A DNA stretch of 64,000 bases from UBA2421 sp002343075. GTDB taxonomy: Bacteria; Planctomycetota; Phycisphaerae; Tepidisphaerales; Tepidisphaeraceae. Position 1 is the first letter of the stretch; each line of letters begins with the position of its first letter. Positions 63,078-64,000 of the stretch are shown here, one piece after another. The notes below the pieces were generated by a model. The model searched no databases. It saw only the letters and a list, made by a program, of their open reading frames with translations, and had not been told where the DNA came from. Position numbers and translations under genes: made by a program. The DNA lies in NCBI GenBank assembly GCA_937982565.1, contig CALJLN010000034.1, forward strand, positions 1-64,000, in the 5' to 3' direction.

Positions 63078-64000
63078 TTGTTTAAGTCTCGACTTGCCAA
63101 GTCCAAGCCGGTGTCGCGCGGCATGGAGCCGCTTGAGGGCCGCACCCTTTTCGCCGGCGTTTTTCAGGAAACAGGCGGCCTGGCCGTAGCTGAAATCGAA
63201 TCCGAGCCGACCAACGGCTGGACCCGCGTGACCAGCCCCGCCGGTTACACCGGTTCGGCGGCTTACAAGTGGAACGGCCCGAACTACTTCAGCACCCCCG
63301 GCCGGAACATCCTGAAGTACAACTTCAACATCAACAACGCCGGTACCTACAACCTCGACCTGCGCAGCTACAACGCCAGCAGCGACAACAAGGAATTCAA
63401 CGACGTCTTCATCCGCGTGGATGGCGGGCAGTGGTTCAAGGCGTTCACATACGAAAACAAGAAGTGGACTTATGTCACTCGCAAAGAGATTCGGCACAAT
63501 GTCTTCGAAGATTATCGCGTGAATCTGTCCAAGGGACAGCACAGCGTGGAAATCTCTGCGCGATCGAATGCGTATGTCATTGATCGGTTGGTGCTTTTCA
63601 AAGATGGCGTCAACGGCCAGAACCCGGCGTTGCCGCAAAGCCCGACCTCGGGAACGACCAACCCGAACCCCAACCCCCCGCCGCCGAGCGGTAGTAACGT
63701 GAAGATCACCAGCTATAGCCTGATCAATGCTGATACAAATCAGGTGATCTCGGGTTACAGCAATTTCACGTCGGATCGCACGATCAAGCTGAGCACGCTG
63801 CCGACCCGCAACATCTCGATTCGAGCCAATGTGGACACGGGCGTGAAGAGCGTTCGGTTTGTATTCGACGGCCGCACGCAGGTGGAAAGCATCCTGCCGT
63901 TCGCGCTTCTTGGAGATAACAACGGCAACTACAACGGCTTCCGCGCCCAGGCCGGAAAGACCTACTCCATCTCCGGTACCGCGTTCAGCGGGCTTGGAGC
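63078..64000 (+). CDS. LEPR-type secreted carbohydrate-binding protein, 5' part
   Basis: The frame runs open from TTG 63078 to the window edge (307 codons). CTGGAGG six bases upstream supports this start. The leader MEPLEGRTLFAG (about residues 16-27) is a clear LEPR-XLL signal. Residues about 30-175 resemble a CBM35/malectin-type sandwich (YKWNGPNYFSTPGRN, YNLDLRSYNASSDN, VFIRVDGGQWFKAFTYENKKW, HSVEISARSNAYVIDRLVLFKDG). A Pro-rich linker (PNPNPPPPSG) leads to a second beta domain (YSLINADTNQVISG, NISIRANVDTGVKSVRFVFDG) that occurs in many planctomycetal surface proteins. The protein is truncated by the window end, so its catalytic or anchoring part is unknown. The 210 bases before it contain T-rich leader sequence only. 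Confidence 0.8.
   Translation, partial: MFKSRLAKSKPVSRGMEPLEGRTLFAGVFQETGGLAVAEIESEPTNGWTRVTSPAGYTGSAAYKWNGPNYFSTPGRNILKYNFNINNAGTYNLDLRSYNASSDNKEFNDVFIRVDGGQWFKAFTYENKKWTYVTRKEIRHNVFEDYRVNLSKGQHSVEISARSNAYVIDRLVLFKDGVNGQNPALPQSPTSGTTNPNPNPPPPSGSNVKITSYSLINADTNQVISGYSNFTSDRTIKLSTLPTRNISIRANVDTGVKSVRFVFDGRTQVESILPFALLGDNNGNYNGFRAQAGKTYSISGTAFSGLG

Overview
The window looks like chromosomal DNA of a planctomycete, most likely of the class Phycisphaerae (inference). The main reason is the set of extracellular proteins. Seven genes start with the planctomycetal LEPR-XLL-type leader (LEQRQLLA, LEGRRLLA, LESRTFFA, LEGRTLFA and variants). Others end in PEP-CTERM-like anchors, and three carry dockerin-like double EF-hand repeats. 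The DNA is GC-rich. I see no tRNA, rRNA, CRISPR array, insertion sequence or phage gene.

Layout. 1-3.2 kb: a truncated secreted protein and a dead PEP-CTERM/dockerin surface protein. 3.3-6.9 kb: a cobalamin-binding-like protein, a GYF-domain membrane protein, proB and a small Tyr/Gly/Arg-rich secreted protein. 6.9-12.4 kb: an exopolysaccharide island with two GT2 transferases, two hexapeptide-repeat acyltransferases and a protein made of two fused GT4 transferases. 12.4-22.5 kb: an ArsR-type regulator, a clan-A glycoside hydrolase, a polytopic GT39-like transferase, a large LEPR-type glycosidase with DNRLRE repeats, and a type I sulfatase. Together these suggest breakdown and synthesis of complex polysaccharides. 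22.6-32.5 kb: a decayed ParDE toxin-antitoxin pair, a FolD with unusual active-site residues, a PhoR/PhoB-like two-component pair, a MerC-family protein behind a Fur-type operator, a DUF6036-like nucleotidyltransferase, gatB, a DUF971 protein and rpoN.

32.6-40.4 kb is the most interesting block. A TroA-like lipoprotein without its usual metal ligands is followed by a TIGR04282/DUF2064 glycosyltransferase-like protein, PstS, a PstC-PstA fusion, a cysteine-rich PstB, an ArsM-type arsenite methyltransferase ending in CCGPDGCC, and the radical SAM enzyme ArsS. I read this as an arsenosugar pathway joined to its own phosphate/arsenate importer. The imported oxyanion would be methylated by ArsM, adenosylated by ArsS and glycosylated.

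40.4-50.5 kb: a LEPR-type protein with an HExxH motif, asparagine synthetase, an AT-rich candidate replication origin, dnaN, a DciA-like protein, a large DUF2339 membrane protein, lipA and a BrnT-like remnant. 50.6-64 kb: a run of secreted proteins: a right-handed beta-helix protein, a short beta-roll protein, a GDSL lipase, two paralogous exonuclease/endonuclease/phosphatase proteins with dockerin and PEP-CTERM tails, a glucose/sorbosone-dehydrogenase-like beta-propeller, a Kelch protein, and the start of a carbohydrate-binding protein that runs off the window.

All family assignments come from reading motifs by eye; no database search was possible.
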